A stretch of DNA of 64,000 bases. Source: Bacillota bacterium. GTDB lineage: Bacteria; Bacillota; Clostridia; Christensenellales; CAG-138. The notes below the pieces were generated by a model, which saw only the letters and a list, made by a program, of their open reading frames with translations, was not told where the DNA came from and made no database searches. A program made the translations under genes and the position numbers. This document shows, piece by piece, positions 7,446-17,330 of the stretch; the first letter of the stretch is position 1; each line of letters begins with the position of its first letter. The stretch covers positions 1 through 64,000 of the forward strand of contig JAEWYO010000048.1 in assembly GCA_023395595.1 (NCBI GenBank). Direction: 5' to 3'.

Positions 7446-9839
7446 ATGATTCGCTATCCGGATACCGCATCAGAAGTAGCTTTTTTAATTGGCGGCATCG
7501 GCACTGGAAATTTCTCCCTTGGCACGCGCGGCAACCTGCAGGATTTTGAGTGGTTTAACCGCCCGGGAAAGGGAAACAGAAATCCCTATACGTTCTTTGC
7601 GCTCTGGCTCAAAGAACACGACGGGAAGACAGACGCGCGCGTGTTGGAAGCGCCGTTTCACAAACCCTACACGCGGTCGCACGGTTTACCCGTTGAGTTA
7701 TGCGCGGGGCTGCCGCGCTTTGCCGCGTCCCGTTTTTCGGCGCAATATCCATTTGCCAAAGTAGAATTTTTGGATGAAACCCTGCCGCTTTCGGTCGAGA
7801 TGGAGTGCTTTAACCCCTTTGTCCCGCTGGATGAGGATGCTTCCTCAATTCCCGCCGGCGTCATTCGTTACAGTGTGAAAAACACCGCATCAGAGCCGAT
7901 AGAGGTGGCGATTGCGGGATCAACCTCAAATCTCGCCGGCGTGCGGGAATTTGAGCGGACGGGCTGGGAGAGTATCCTGCTGGATGACGACGGCATCAAT
8001 GTATATCGCGAAGACAACGGGCTTCGCGGGCTCTATTTCCACTGTGAAAAGTTGGATGCAAACCATCTGCACTTTGGGAATATCGCGCTTGTAACCCCGG
8101 AAGCGAACGCGACCTGCAAGCGGGAGTGGCTGCGGCGCGGCAACTGGGATGGACTGCCCGACTTTTGGGAAGACTTTTCGAGCGACGGCGCACTGCAACG
8201 GGAGAGCGACTATGTTGCGATCAATCCTGGAGAGCATCGCGCATTGAAAACTGGCTCGATCTCGGTGAAAAAGACAATTCAACCGGGGCAGAGCGAAACC
8301 TATTCGTTTCTAATGAGCTGGTATTTTCCAAACAGGATGGACAACTGGGAGTATGATGCCTGTGCCTGTGGAAATTGCGAAACGCACACGGTCAAAAATC
8401 ACTATGCCACGCGCTTTGCGGATGCCTGGGATGCAGCTGTACACTTAAACAAGCATCTTTCCGGGCTAGAGGCGCGGAGCCGTGCCTTCACGCGCGCGCT
8501 ATATGGCTCAACCTTGCCGGAAAGCGTGATCGAATCCGCTGCAAACAACATTACAACCCTGCGCAGCCCTGTTTGTTTCCGTCTGGTCGACGGCACATTC
8601 CTTGGCTGGGAGGGCGGTTTTGAGACAGAGGGTTGTTGTGAGGGCAGCTGCACCCATGTTTGGAACTATGCCCAGACCGTTGCGTTTTTATTCCCGGAGC
8701 TGGAGAAGACCATGCGCCGCGTGGAGTTCCTGCTCGAGACAAATGAGGACGGGCGGATGGCGTTTCGTACCCGCCGGGTATTTGGCAAACCGCAGTGGGA
8801 ATATCATCCCGCGGCCGACGGGCAAATGGGGTGTATCGTGCGCCTTTACCGCGACTGGAAGCTCACGGGAGATGACGCGTTCTTGCGCGAACTCTGGCCA
8901 CATGCGTGTCGCGTGCTTGCATATGCGCGGCAATATTGGGATGCGAACGGGGATTTTGTTCTCGATGCGCAGCAGCACAATACCTACGACATCGAATTTT
9001 ATGGCGAGAACAGTCTGACCAACACCGTCTTTTTTGCGGCTCTCGCCGCAAGCGCGGAGATTGCGGAAGCGCTCGGCGAAGCGGAAGAAGCGGCTTCCTA
9101 CCGAGAGATGTTGAAAAAGGGCGCGGCGAAGATGGATGCGCTGCTCTTTGACGGCGAATATTATGTGCAAAAGACGGAAGACGTAAACCGTTATTTGTAT
9201 CAATATGGCAAAGGGTGCCTTTCCGACCAGCTCTTCGGGCAGTTGTTGAGCCATCTCAACGGACTTGGATATCTGTTGCCGGAGGAGCATGTGAAAAGCG
9301 CGCTACTCGCCGTTTACCGAAATAATTTCATTCAGAATTTTTCGAGCTTCACCGCGTTTCAGCGTACCTATGCGCTATCGGGCGAGCGAGGGCTGGTGCT
9401 CTGCACTTGGCCAAAAGGCGGGCGCCCCAAACTTCCGTTTATCTATAGCGACGAGGTTTGGGCGGGGGTAGAGTATCAGGTTGCGGCGCATCTCGCCTAT
9501 GAAGGCTTTGTGCGCGAGGCGCTGGATCTTGTGGAGGCGGTTCGCGAGCGATACGACGGATTTTCACGCAATCCCTACTGCGAGGTTGAGTGCGGAAATC
9601 ACTATGTCCGATCGATGGCAAGTTGGGCGCTCATCCCTGCGTTATCCGGCTTTCGCTTTGATATGCGGAAAAACAGGATTTCGTTCTCCCCGCGCGTTAA
9701 CGAAAACGACTTCCATTGTTTCTTCAGCACCGGAAAAGCCTGGGGCATTCTGCACCAGACCCTGGACGGGAACGGAGCGGTTTCTCAGCGACTGGAGATC
9801 ATCGAAGGCGAAGAACTGTATTTGAACGATTCAAAGTGA
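7446..9839 (+). CDS. GH116-type beta-glycosidase (GBA2-like)
   Basis: A 797-residue protein related to the non-lysosomal glucosylceramidase / GH116 family, which hydrolyses beta-glucosides and beta-xylosides. The N-terminal beta-sandwich starts with GGIGTGNFSLGTRGNLQDFEW. The C-terminal (alpha/alpha)6 barrel carries CCEGSCTHVWNYAQ near residues 397-411, GCIVRLYRDWKLTGDD, and NTYDIEFYGENSLTNTVF near 511-528, all hallmark segments of the family. No signal peptide is visible, so it is cytoplasmic. Start: ATG with AAGGAGGGAAGGGA just upstream, 16 bases after the previous stop. The exact aglycone cannot be read from sequence. Confidence 0.88.
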   Translation: MIRYPDTASEVAFLIGGIGTGNFSLGTRGNLQDFEWFNRPGKGNRNPYTFFALWLKEHDGKTDARVLEAPFHKPYTRSHGLPVELCAGLPRFAASRFSAQYPFAKVEFLDETLPLSVEMECFNPFVPLDEDASSIPAGVIRYSVKNTASEPIEVAIAGSTSNLAGVREFERTGWESILLDDDGINVYREDNGLRGLYFHCEKLDANHLHFGNIALVTPEANATCKREWLRRGNWDGLPDFWEDFSSDGALQRESDYVAINPGEHRALKTGSISVKKTIQPGQSETYSFLMSWYFPNRMDNWEYDACACGNCETHTVKNHYATRFADAWDAAVHLNKHLSGLEARSRAFTRALYGSTLPESVIESAANNITTLRSPVCFRLVDGTFLGWEGGFETEGCCEGSCTHVWNYAQTVAFLFPELEKTMRRVEFLLETNEDGRMAFRTRRVFGKPQWEYHPAADGQMGCIVRLYRDWKLTGDDAFLRELWPHACRVLAYARQYWDANGDFVLDAQQHNTYDIEFYGENSLTNTVFFAALAASAEIAEALGEAEEAASYREMLKKGAAKMDALLFDGEYYVQKTEDVNRYLYQYGKGCLSDQLFGQLLSHLNGLGYLLPEEHVKSALLAVYRNNFIQNFSSFTAFQRTYALSGERGLVLCTWPKGGRPKLPFIYSDEVWAGVEYQVAAHLAYEGFVREALDLVEAVRERYDGFSRNPYCEVECGNHYVRSMASWALIPALSGFRFDMRKNRISFSPRVNENDFHCFFSTGKAWGILHQTLDGNGAVSQRLEIIEGEELYLNDSK

Positions 9840-9896
9840 AGATATGGGCAGCCAAGACGTATGAGACCAGATGACAATCGATTGACGAGGAGTAAC

Positions 9897-11606
9897 ATGC
9901 AAACAAAGACGCTCGAGATACAGATAGATCAAGCAAATGCGCTCATCATCCGCAGTAAAAAAGGGGACGACCTACTGATATCGAAAACCCCCTGGTTCTT
10001 CTTGCCGGAGTTGGACGGCGTTGCCGCGACGCCAATCGCATGCCAAATCACACAGGTGCAGGATAGTTTGACGATTTCGTACACCTTGCCAGAAGACAGC
10101 CCTGTGCAGCAGGTTTTTTTCGAGATGCGTGCGTGTGAAACGCATGTGGAGTTACGCTGCAGATTCGGCGTCCGCAGGGATTGCGTACTCGGTAAACTGG
10201 ATATATTTCCTTCCGGATGCCTTGTCAACCTATATAAACTCTTCAACTTCCGCAACCGCCACTGCACGGAGCAGACCGCGCCGGAACTCTTGTTGGGAGA
10301 GAGCTTTGTGACAACGACATACTCAAGCGATTGGCAGTTTGCCCCGCATCCGAGTATGTTCACATTCACAAAGAACGCTTGCAATCTATTCATCGGGGCG
10401 ATGGATCTGCCACAGGGAACATTCGGACTGGATATCGCGGTGGATAACTATCGCATCATGCAGTTTTCGCAAAACTATGGAGGATTCGAACACGGGCTGC
10501 AGCTAATGGCGGGGGAGGTTTTCTGCTCCGGCCGATTTGCCCTGTTCGCGGGGTACGAACAGGATCCGCACGAGACCATCGCGCAATATTGCAGCATCTT
10601 GGTCGAAGAAAAGATCATACCTGATCCTTCCGAAAAAAAACGGTTTGACTGGCATAGAAGCAATCTTTACTGCACGTGGGTCGATCAAGGCTATTTGACT
10701 GAGGCTTCGATCCCGAAGGGGCTGCACGATCAGATTGAAATTACGGCGTCCGCCGCCGATGCGTTAAATGACGAGTTGATGGAGCGCGCGCTGAACGTTA
10801 TAGAAGAGCAAAAATTGGATTTTTCCACGATACTGATCGATATGGGCTGGAGTACGCGCGGGGAGTGGATCGCGAAAAAAGAGCAGTTTGCCGATCTTCG
10901 CGGGCTGATTGACCGGCTGCATGCGCGCGGCTATCGCGTTGTGGCTTGGTGGAACTGGGCGGAGGTGGATAATCTGGCCGAAATTCCCGCGCGCTTTCTC
11001 GCGGGCGGCGGATGGATCAATAAACATGGGCAGCGCACGATCGATTTTTCCAGCCCGGTTACGCAGGAAGAGTATTTGAAGCCCCTGTTTCATCGCCTCT
11101 TTTCCTCCGATCCCGGCTGTTATGATTTCGACGGCGTGAAGACGGACTTTCTCTCCGACAAAATTCACCCGGAAACGCCGCTGTTCGATTCGAGCTGGCG
11201 CGGGGAAGAGAACTATTTTTACCGCGTGTTCGAGCTGTTTTTTAACCTGATGCGAAAGCATAAGCCGGACGCAGTGCACATTGGTTGCGCGGGACATCCG
11301 CATCTCGTGCAGTTCATCGATATCAACCGCACATATGATGTTTGGAGCACCAATGTGCTAGAGCATGTCAACCGCGGGAAGATGCTCGCGGCAACAAGCG
11401 TCGGTTGCCCGGTTGCGTATGACTTTCATCATTTTGAGGAGAATCTGGAAGAGTATTTCCTCGCGGCTCTCGAAAATGGGTGTTCGGTGCAGATCGGCAG
11501 TGTGTTGGGACTGAAGCGATATCCGCTCTCTGGATGGAAAGCCGCGGATGATGCGTATTATGCACTGCTACGCAAATATCTGAAACTTCTGCCAGGCGGG
11601 AGATAA
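9897..11606 (+). CDS. Alpha-galactosidase-like glycosidase (GH36/GH31-type barrel)
   Basis: A 569-residue protein. The ATG at 9897 preceded by GAGGAG is a better start than the one at 9861. Residues 1-230 form a beta-rich N-terminal domain. A TIM barrel follows, with ILIDMGWSTRGEW near residue 315, RVVAWWNWAEVDN, and YDFDGVKTDF near 411-420. In GH-D/GH31 clan enzymes the Asp of this K-x-D motif is the nucleophile. A later Cys-rich segment (HIGCAGHPH) would sit at the acid/base strand, but the usual D is not obvious there. Cytoplasmic. It is more divergent than the true GH36 encoded at 17331, so substrate and family remain open. Confidence 0.6.
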   Translation: MQTKTLEIQIDQANALIIRSKKGDDLLISKTPWFFLPELDGVAATPIACQITQVQDSLTISYTLPEDSPVQQVFFEMRACETHVELRCRFGVRRDCVLGKLDIFPSGCLVNLYKLFNFRNRHCTEQTAPELLLGESFVTTTYSSDWQFAPHPSMFTFTKNACNLFIGAMDLPQGTFGLDIAVDNYRIMQFSQNYGGFEHGLQLMAGEVFCSGRFALFAGYEQDPHETIAQYCSILVEEKIIPDPSEKKRFDWHRSNLYCTWVDQGYLTEASIPKGLHDQIEITASAADALNDELMERALNVIEEQKLDFSTILIDMGWSTRGEWIAKKEQFADLRGLIDRLHARGYRVVAWWNWAEVDNLAEIPARFLAGGGWINKHGQRTIDFSSPVTQEEYLKPLFHRLFSSDPGCYDFDGVKTDFLSDKIHPETPLFDSSWRGEENYFYRVFELFFNLMRKHKPDAVHIGCAGHPHLVQFIDINRTYDVWSTNVLEHVNRGKMLAATSVGCPVAYDFHHFEENLEEYFLAALENGCSVQIGSVLGLKRYPLSGWKAADDAYYALLRKYLKLLPGGR

Positions 11607-11651
11607 GCCGGTTTGGCATTGGGATCATCTTTGGAGTAAGAAAGGCCTCGA

Positions 11652-14600
11652 ATGGATCAACGGTTGGAAAACACAGAAATACGCGAGCAATGCGACAGGC
11701 TGACGGACTGCGTGTTTCATAGCGAACGGAAGATCCAATTATTTCGCGCCTGGGAAAAGGTCGCGAGTGATGAAATCTGCTCCTATATGCCACTGCCGCA
11801 GGACGCGGGCGAAATTCGTCTCGGCGATCGATGGGATAGCACGGATGGATATCTCTATCTTTTGGCGAAACTTACCCTGCCGGAGGCGAGAGCCGGACAA
11901 AAGGTGTTTGGCAAGTTTGATTTTTCATCGATTCACGCTGGATACGGGCACGGCTTTGAGGCGATGCTCTACATAGATGGTCAACCCTGGCATGGCGTGG
12001 ACGAGAATCATATGCTCGTTACGCTCGACGCCTGGTCTGGAAAAACCGTCGAGTTGGAGTTTCTGCTTTGGGCGGGGATAACAGGCAAGAGCCCATCGCA
12101 AAAGACACACATCATCCGCTCGGCGGAGGTCGGATGGCTCGACGACGCGCTCGAGGATGCGGCAACGCTTTTGGATATGACGCTTTCGGCTGCGGAGATC
12201 CTGCCCCGGGAGGAAAAAACCCGAAATAAAATGCTCTCTCTGGCGAGGAGGATGTCCGACGGACTTCGTTGGAACGAAGGAGGAGATGCACTGCGCGCAT
12301 CCGCCCTCAACGGAGCAGAACTGTTGAAAACCGGGCTTCGCGCGCTGCCGAAAGCCGCGAGCGACTGTACGATGCATTGCGCGGGACACACCCACATCGA
12401 CTATGCCTGGCTCTGGCGCGTCAAGCATACGCGCGAAAAGATCGCACGCTCGTTTTCAACCGTATTAAGGCTGTTTGAAGAGTTTCCGGAGTATCGCTTT
12501 TTCCAATCCTCGCCGGAATATTATCGAATTCTGGAGCAGGATTACCAAGCGCTGCTAGACGGAGCGCGCGGTGCAATCCGGCAGGGGCGCTGGGAGCCCG
12601 GAGGCGGCATGTGGGTGGAGGCGGATTGCAACCTGATTTCAGGCGAGAGCATGATCCGGCAAATTCTCTACGCAAGACGGTTTTTTCAAGCGGAATTTGG
12701 GAAAAACGACAACGCGGTCTGGCTGCCGGACACCTTTGGGTTTGGCTGGGCAATGCCGCAGATACTGAAAAAAAGCGGGATTGAGGTGTTTTTCACCTCC
12801 AAGCTTAGCTGGAATCAAAGCAGCCGTTTTCCTTACGATACCTTTTGGTGGGAAGGCATTGACGGCAGCCGCGTGCTCGCGAGTTTTTTAACGGTTCCCG
12901 CAAACGGATTCCCGCCGCAGCCCTGGTCAACGACGTATAACGGCGAAATTTCACCGCAAACACTTAGACAAGCGTGGGAGCTGTATCAAAACAAAGAGAT
13001 ATCGAAGGATTTACTGTATCTCTACGGTTATGGAGACGGTGGCGGCGGCAGCACGCGGACAATGATCAAGCGTTTGCGTGCGCTGCGGGAGCTTCCGTTG
13101 CAGATGGATATCCGATTTGATACGGCGGGCGGATTTTTTAAAACGCTGATCGAACAGGCAATGCGCAGCGATACGCCCGTTTGGAACGGGGAGCTATATT
13201 TGGAATGTCACCGCGGCACCTACACGAGCCAGGCGTTTGCGAAACGCGAAAACCGACGGCTTGAGCTACGGTTATGCGATAGTGAGTTTTTTCAGACGCT
13301 CCGATGGCTGCAATCTGGTGGCGTGGTTCCCGCGGAGGATTTGTTTGAACAATGGCAAATCCTACTGCGTAATCAGTTTCACGATATCCTGCCCGGCAGC
13401 TCGATCCATGCGGTGTACGACGACCTAAGGCGCGAATTTGCCGCCCTGCACGCTGCTTTGGACAAGAAGGACGGGGCGTGGTTTAAAGAGCGTGCAAACA
13501 GCGAGGGATATACGGTTTGGAACGTAAGCGGTTGGGAGCGAAATACGCTCGTCGAACTGCCTGCAAAAGGCAAGGTGCGCTGGCTAGATGAAGCAGGCAA
13601 CAAGATCGAAAGCGTTCCCCTCAGTAACGGTAGATACCTTCTTGCGCTGCGCGGAATAAAGCCATTTTCTGCGGCTTGTATAGTGTCGCAAGAAACGGAG
13701 GACGAGAGCGAATCGATAGGGGAGCTTGCTTCGGTCGATCTATCTCATAGAACGATTGAAACGCCGCTCTACGTTGTGCATTGGGCTGAAAATGGCCAGT
13801 TAACTCGCGTTTATGCAAAGGCGCCGGGCTTTGAAATGTTTGCAGACGGGGAAGCGGGCAATCAACTGATCGCATATGAAGACAAACCCGCGATGTTTGA
13901 CGCTTGGGACATCGACGCAAGCTACACCGAACACTATGCGCTTGTGGAAGATTTAATCTCCGTCGACGTTGTGGAAAATAATGCGCTGCGGACAATCGTC
14001 CGGTTCACGTTTTCCTACGGATCGTCCCGTTTGACACAGGATATGGTCTTTCAACGCGACGACGCTGCGATTTTATTTCAGCATTTTGTCGACTGGCACG
14101 AGCATCAGCGTTTGCTGCGCGCGGAGTTCCCGCTTAACATTACGTCGGATGTTGCGATTTTCGATATTCCATTTGGCAACATGGCGCGCCCAACCGAGCA
14201 CAGGACAGCGTTTGACCAGGCGCGGTTTGAGGTGCCCGCGCATCAATGGGTCGATCTGAGTGAACCTGGCAAAGGTGTGAGCTTGCTCAACGACTGTAAA
14301 TACGGTCACAGCGCAAAGGGTAACAGGCTGGGTATTTCGTTGATCAAATCTGCGATCGACCCGGACGAAACGGCGGATCAGGGCGAACATCGCTATACGT
14401 ATGCGCTTCTCCCCCACGGCGGAGACTGGCGCGCGGCGGGCACGCACCAACGCGCGGCGGCGCTCAATCATCCAACGGTGATCGCGCAGGGCATCCCGGA
14501 AATTCCGCCAAAACCGCTGTTTCTGATTTCGGATGATTTGCTCGAGGCGGACGCTGTGAAATGCTCGCAGAGCGGGAATTTTGTGCTCCTGCGTCTGCAT

Positions 14601-14774
14601 GAGTACGGCGGAAAAAGCCGCGAAGCCACCGTGGAGAGCAGTTTTGTGATCTTGCGTTTTTGCGAATGCGACCTGACCGAAACACCAATCGGCGATTGGA
14701 TCGAGGGAAACAGGATTCGCTTTACGATCTCCCCATTTGAAATCAAGACATTTTTGGTGCAGATAATCGAGTAA
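11652..14774 (+). CDS. GH38 alpha-mannosidase
   Basis: A 1040-residue alpha-mannosidase, the usual size for bacterial GH38 enzymes. An N-terminal domain of about 230 residues precedes the catalytic domain. The zinc ligands are visible: HTHID at about 245-249, the nucleophile Asp in WLPDTFGF at about 359, and the His of QFHDILPGSSI near 575. The remainder is the three-helix bundle and beta-sandwich domains of the family. No signal peptide is seen. It removes alpha-mannosyl residues in the cytoplasm, so the imported glycan probably carries alpha-mannose. The start is preceded by AAAGGCC, 45 bases after the previous stop. Confidence 0.93.
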   Translation: MDQRLENTEIREQCDRLTDCVFHSERKIQLFRAWEKVASDEICSYMPLPQDAGEIRLGDRWDSTDGYLYLLAKLTLPEARAGQKVFGKFDFSSIHAGYGHGFEAMLYIDGQPWHGVDENHMLVTLDAWSGKTVELEFLLWAGITGKSPSQKTHIIRSAEVGWLDDALEDAATLLDMTLSAAEILPREEKTRNKMLSLARRMSDGLRWNEGGDALRASALNGAELLKTGLRALPKAASDCTMHCAGHTHIDYAWLWRVKHTREKIARSFSTVLRLFEEFPEYRFFQSSPEYYRILEQDYQALLDGARGAIRQGRWEPGGGMWVEADCNLISGESMIRQILYARRFFQAEFGKNDNAVWLPDTFGFGWAMPQILKKSGIEVFFTSKLSWNQSSRFPYDTFWWEGIDGSRVLASFLTVPANGFPPQPWSTTYNGEISPQTLRQAWELYQNKEISKDLLYLYGYGDGGGGSTRTMIKRLRALRELPLQMDIRFDTAGGFFKTLIEQAMRSDTPVWNGELYLECHRGTYTSQAFAKRENRRLELRLCDSEFFQTLRWLQSGGVVPAEDLFEQWQILLRNQFHDILPGSSIHAVYDDLRREFAALHAALDKKDGAWFKERANSEGYTVWNVSGWERNTLVELPAKGKVRWLDEAGNKIESVPLSNGRYLLALRGIKPFSAACIVSQETEDESESIGELASVDLSHRTIETPLYVVHWAENGQLTRVYAKAPGFEMFADGEAGNQLIAYEDKPAMFDAWDIDASYTEHYALVEDLISVDVVENNALRTIVRFTFSYGSSRLTQDMVFQRDDAAILFQHFVDWHEHQRLLRAEFPLNITSDVAIFDIPFGNMARPTEHRTAFDQARFEVPAHQWVDLSEPGKGVSLLNDCKYGHSAKGNRLGISLIKSAIDPDETADQGEHRYTYALLPHGGDWRAAGTHQRAAALNHPTVIAQGIPEIPPKPLFLISDDLLEADAVKCSQSGNFVLLRLHEYGGKSREATVESSFVILRFCECDLTETPIGDWIEGNRIRFTISPFEIKTFLVQIIE

Positions 14775-14793
14775 CCCTTGAGAGGAAAACGAG

Positions 14794-17316
14794 ATGCAGT
14801 CCATGCAGGATCGAGCAAAGGCGCTTTTAAGCCAAATGACGCTCGAAGAGAAGATCAGCATATTATCTGAAACGGCGCCCGCCATACAGCGTCTTGGCGT
14901 TACCGCGTATCATCACGGAAACGAGGCGCTGCACGGCGTTGTGCGTCCCGGTACTTTTACGGTGTTTCCGCAGGCGATCGGGATGGCGGCGAGCTGGAAC
15001 CCCCCGCTGATCGGAAAGATTGCGGAGGCGATTTCCGATGAAGCGCGTGCCAAGCACAATCATTTTGGCGGCAGGATGGAAGGCGAGGAACTGGAGGGGC
15101 GTTATAACGGGCTTCTTACCTTCTGGTCGCCCAACCTGAACGTTGCGCGAGATCCGCGCTGGGGGCGAACGGGTGAGACATACGGGGAAGATCCGTTTCT
15201 TGCAGGTGTTTGCGGGACAGCGTTTGTGCAAGGTATGCAGGGTCAGGATGAAACGCTGCTTAAAACGATTTCGACGCCGAAACATTATGTCGCAAACAAC
15301 GAAGAGCACAACCGATTTTCCTGCAACGCCGTGATTCCGCGTGACGATTTATTTGAATATTTCCTTTCTCCTTTCGAGGCTGTTGTTCGAGAGGGGAAGT
15401 GTGCAGCTGTAATGGCTGCCTATAACGCCGTCAACGGTGAACCATGCCACGCGAGTCGCGAATTATTGCACGATATCCTACGCGGCAGATGGGGCTTTGA
15501 AGGCTATGTGGTCAGCGACTGCGGCGCGGTCTCCAACCTTTGGGATCAGCATTGCACGGCTCAGTCGCCCGTTGAGGCGGCGGTACAGGCCCTCCACGCG
15601 GGCGTGGATCTGGAATGCGGCTCGTGCGGAACCGTGCAACAGGTATATCAAACGCATCTGGCGGAGGCGCTGGAACAAGGCCTGATCTCCGAACAAGAGA
15701 TCGACCGCGCGGCGGAAAACGTGCTGATCGCACGCTTCCGTCTGGGTCTGTTTGACCAAGAGACACCCTGGGACGGGCTTGACGTTTCGATCGTATCCGG
15801 CAAGACGCATCGGACAATTGCGCGCGAGATGGCGGAGGAGTCAATGGTGCTGCTGAAAAACGAAGCTGTCGGAAACGCGCCGCTGCTCCCGCTAAACCCA
15901 TCGGCACAAAAGAAAATTTGTGTGATAGGAAATAATGCGGACGTATGCCAGCTTGGCGACTATAGCGGGAAGCCGGCTGATCCTCCTATTACGCCGGTGC
16001 AAGCGATCCGAGAGATTTTTGGCAGAGATTTTGTGGAGCATGTTTCCTATCGGGAGGAAGCGGCGCAAGAGCTATGCGCGGTGCCGGAGGAAACGCTTTG
16101 GCACGAGTTGGAGGGGAAGAAACTGCGGGGGCTGCTTGCGCAATACCGCGTGCGGGATGGCAGGGAGACGAACCGACGCATCGACGCCAGACTCGATTTT
16201 GACTGGGAAAATAGAGCGCCGGACCCCATGATCGGGCAAGGCTGCTTTTCGGCGAAGTGGCAGGGATTTTTGATCCCGGCATCGGCGGGGGTATATCAGC
16301 TGCATCTTGAATATCAGCGGGGCGACATGCAGGCTCCCGCGCAAGCGACGCTTTCAGTCAACGGACGCCCCTATGCGGGAGAGTGGCTCTCACTCAACGC
16401 AACGGAAGGTTGTAAAATTGCGGTATCATACCATACTTGCGCCCGCAAGCCCCGCATTCGCCTGCTATGGCGCGCGCGGAAAACAGCCTCGCCATCATTT
16501 GATGCGGAGGTTGAAGCAGCAAAGCGGTCGGATGTCGTAATCGCACTGCTAGGTCTTGGTACAACAGACGAGGCGGAGGGAAAAGACAGGCTGGATTTGC
16601 GGCTGCCCGCGCGGCAGCTGGATCTGCTGCGGCAGGTGCGCGCGGTCAACGAAAATATCGTTGCGGTGCTATACAACGGTTCTTCGCTTGCGATTCCTTG
16701 GCTAAAGGCGCACATCCCCGCGATTCTTGAGGCGTGGTATCCCGGTGAAGAAGGAGGAAACGCGCTTGCGAATCTTCTTTCCGGGCACGTTTCTCCAAGC
16801 GGGCGGCTGCCGTTGACCTTCTACAGCGGGACGGAAGACCTGCCACCATTTGACTGCTATGATTTGCGCGCGGGCAAGGGATTTACGCATTGGTATCACT
16901 ACGGACCCGTTGACTTTCCGTTTGGCGCGGGTATTGGATACAGCAGCTTTCAAAAATCGATTTCGGACGTCCGCGTAAGCCACGGAACGATTTCCGGGCA
17001 GATCATCATTCGAAATACGGGCGCAAGAAACGCTGCGGATGTCATACAAATTTACGCCCGTTTTGCGGGCAATACGCCGCGTGTCGCGCCGCAAAAACTT
17101 GTTTGGTTTATAAAAGTGTTTTTAACTGCTGGCGAGCAGAAGGAGATATTGTTCGAAATCCCGCTTTCGAAACTAGCCAGCTACGATGCTTTGGCGGATG
17201 ATTTGCGCGTGAAAACCGGACAATACCGCCTGCAATTAAGCGAAGACGCACGAACGTGTATTTCCGAGACGATCGTTTCGATCGAACGAAAAGATTTGAC
17301 GACAGAAAAGCAGTAA
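14794..17316 (+). CDS. GH3 beta-glycosidase with PA14-type insertion
   Basis: An 840-residue GH3 enzyme, probably a beta-glucosidase or beta-xylosidase. The N-terminal barrel contains the DPRWGRTGETYGEDP motif and the nucleophile Asp in YVVSDCGAVSNLW (about residue 241). The (alpha/beta)6 sandwich is split by a PA14-like beta-domain at about residues 430-560 (FSAKWQGFLIPASAGVYQL), which in related enzymes covers the active site and limits substrate length. A fibronectin-III-like domain ends the protein (about 725-835). No signal peptide, so it works inside the cell. Start: ATG after GAGAGGAAAACGAG. Confidence 0.93.
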   Translation: MQSMQDRAKALLSQMTLEEKISILSETAPAIQRLGVTAYHHGNEALHGVVRPGTFTVFPQAIGMAASWNPPLIGKIAEAISDEARAKHNHFGGRMEGEELEGRYNGLLTFWSPNLNVARDPRWGRTGETYGEDPFLAGVCGTAFVQGMQGQDETLLKTISTPKHYVANNEEHNRFSCNAVIPRDDLFEYFLSPFEAVVREGKCAAVMAAYNAVNGEPCHASRELLHDILRGRWGFEGYVVSDCGAVSNLWDQHCTAQSPVEAAVQALHAGVDLECGSCGTVQQVYQTHLAEALEQGLISEQEIDRAAENVLIARFRLGLFDQETPWDGLDVSIVSGKTHRTIAREMAEESMVLLKNEAVGNAPLLPLNPSAQKKICVIGNNADVCQLGDYSGKPADPPITPVQAIREIFGRDFVEHVSYREEAAQELCAVPEETLWHELEGKKLRGLLAQYRVRDGRETNRRIDARLDFDWENRAPDPMIGQGCFSAKWQGFLIPASAGVYQLHLEYQRGDMQAPAQATLSVNGRPYAGEWLSLNATEGCKIAVSYHTCARKPRIRLLWRARKTASPSFDAEVEAAKRSDVVIALLGLGTTDEAEGKDRLDLRLPARQLDLLRQVRAVNENIVAVLYNGSSLAIPWLKAHIPAILEAWYPGEEGGNALANLLSGHVSPSGRLPLTFYSGTEDLPPFDCYDLRAGKGFTHWYHYGPVDFPFGAGIGYSSFQKSISDVRVSHGTISGQIIIRNTGARNAADVIQIYARFAGNTPRVAPQKLVWFIKVFLTAGEQKEILFEIPLSKLASYDALADDLRVKTGQYRLQLSEDARTCISETIVSIERKDLTTEKQ

Positions 17317-17330
17317 CGCAGGGGGGGCAA

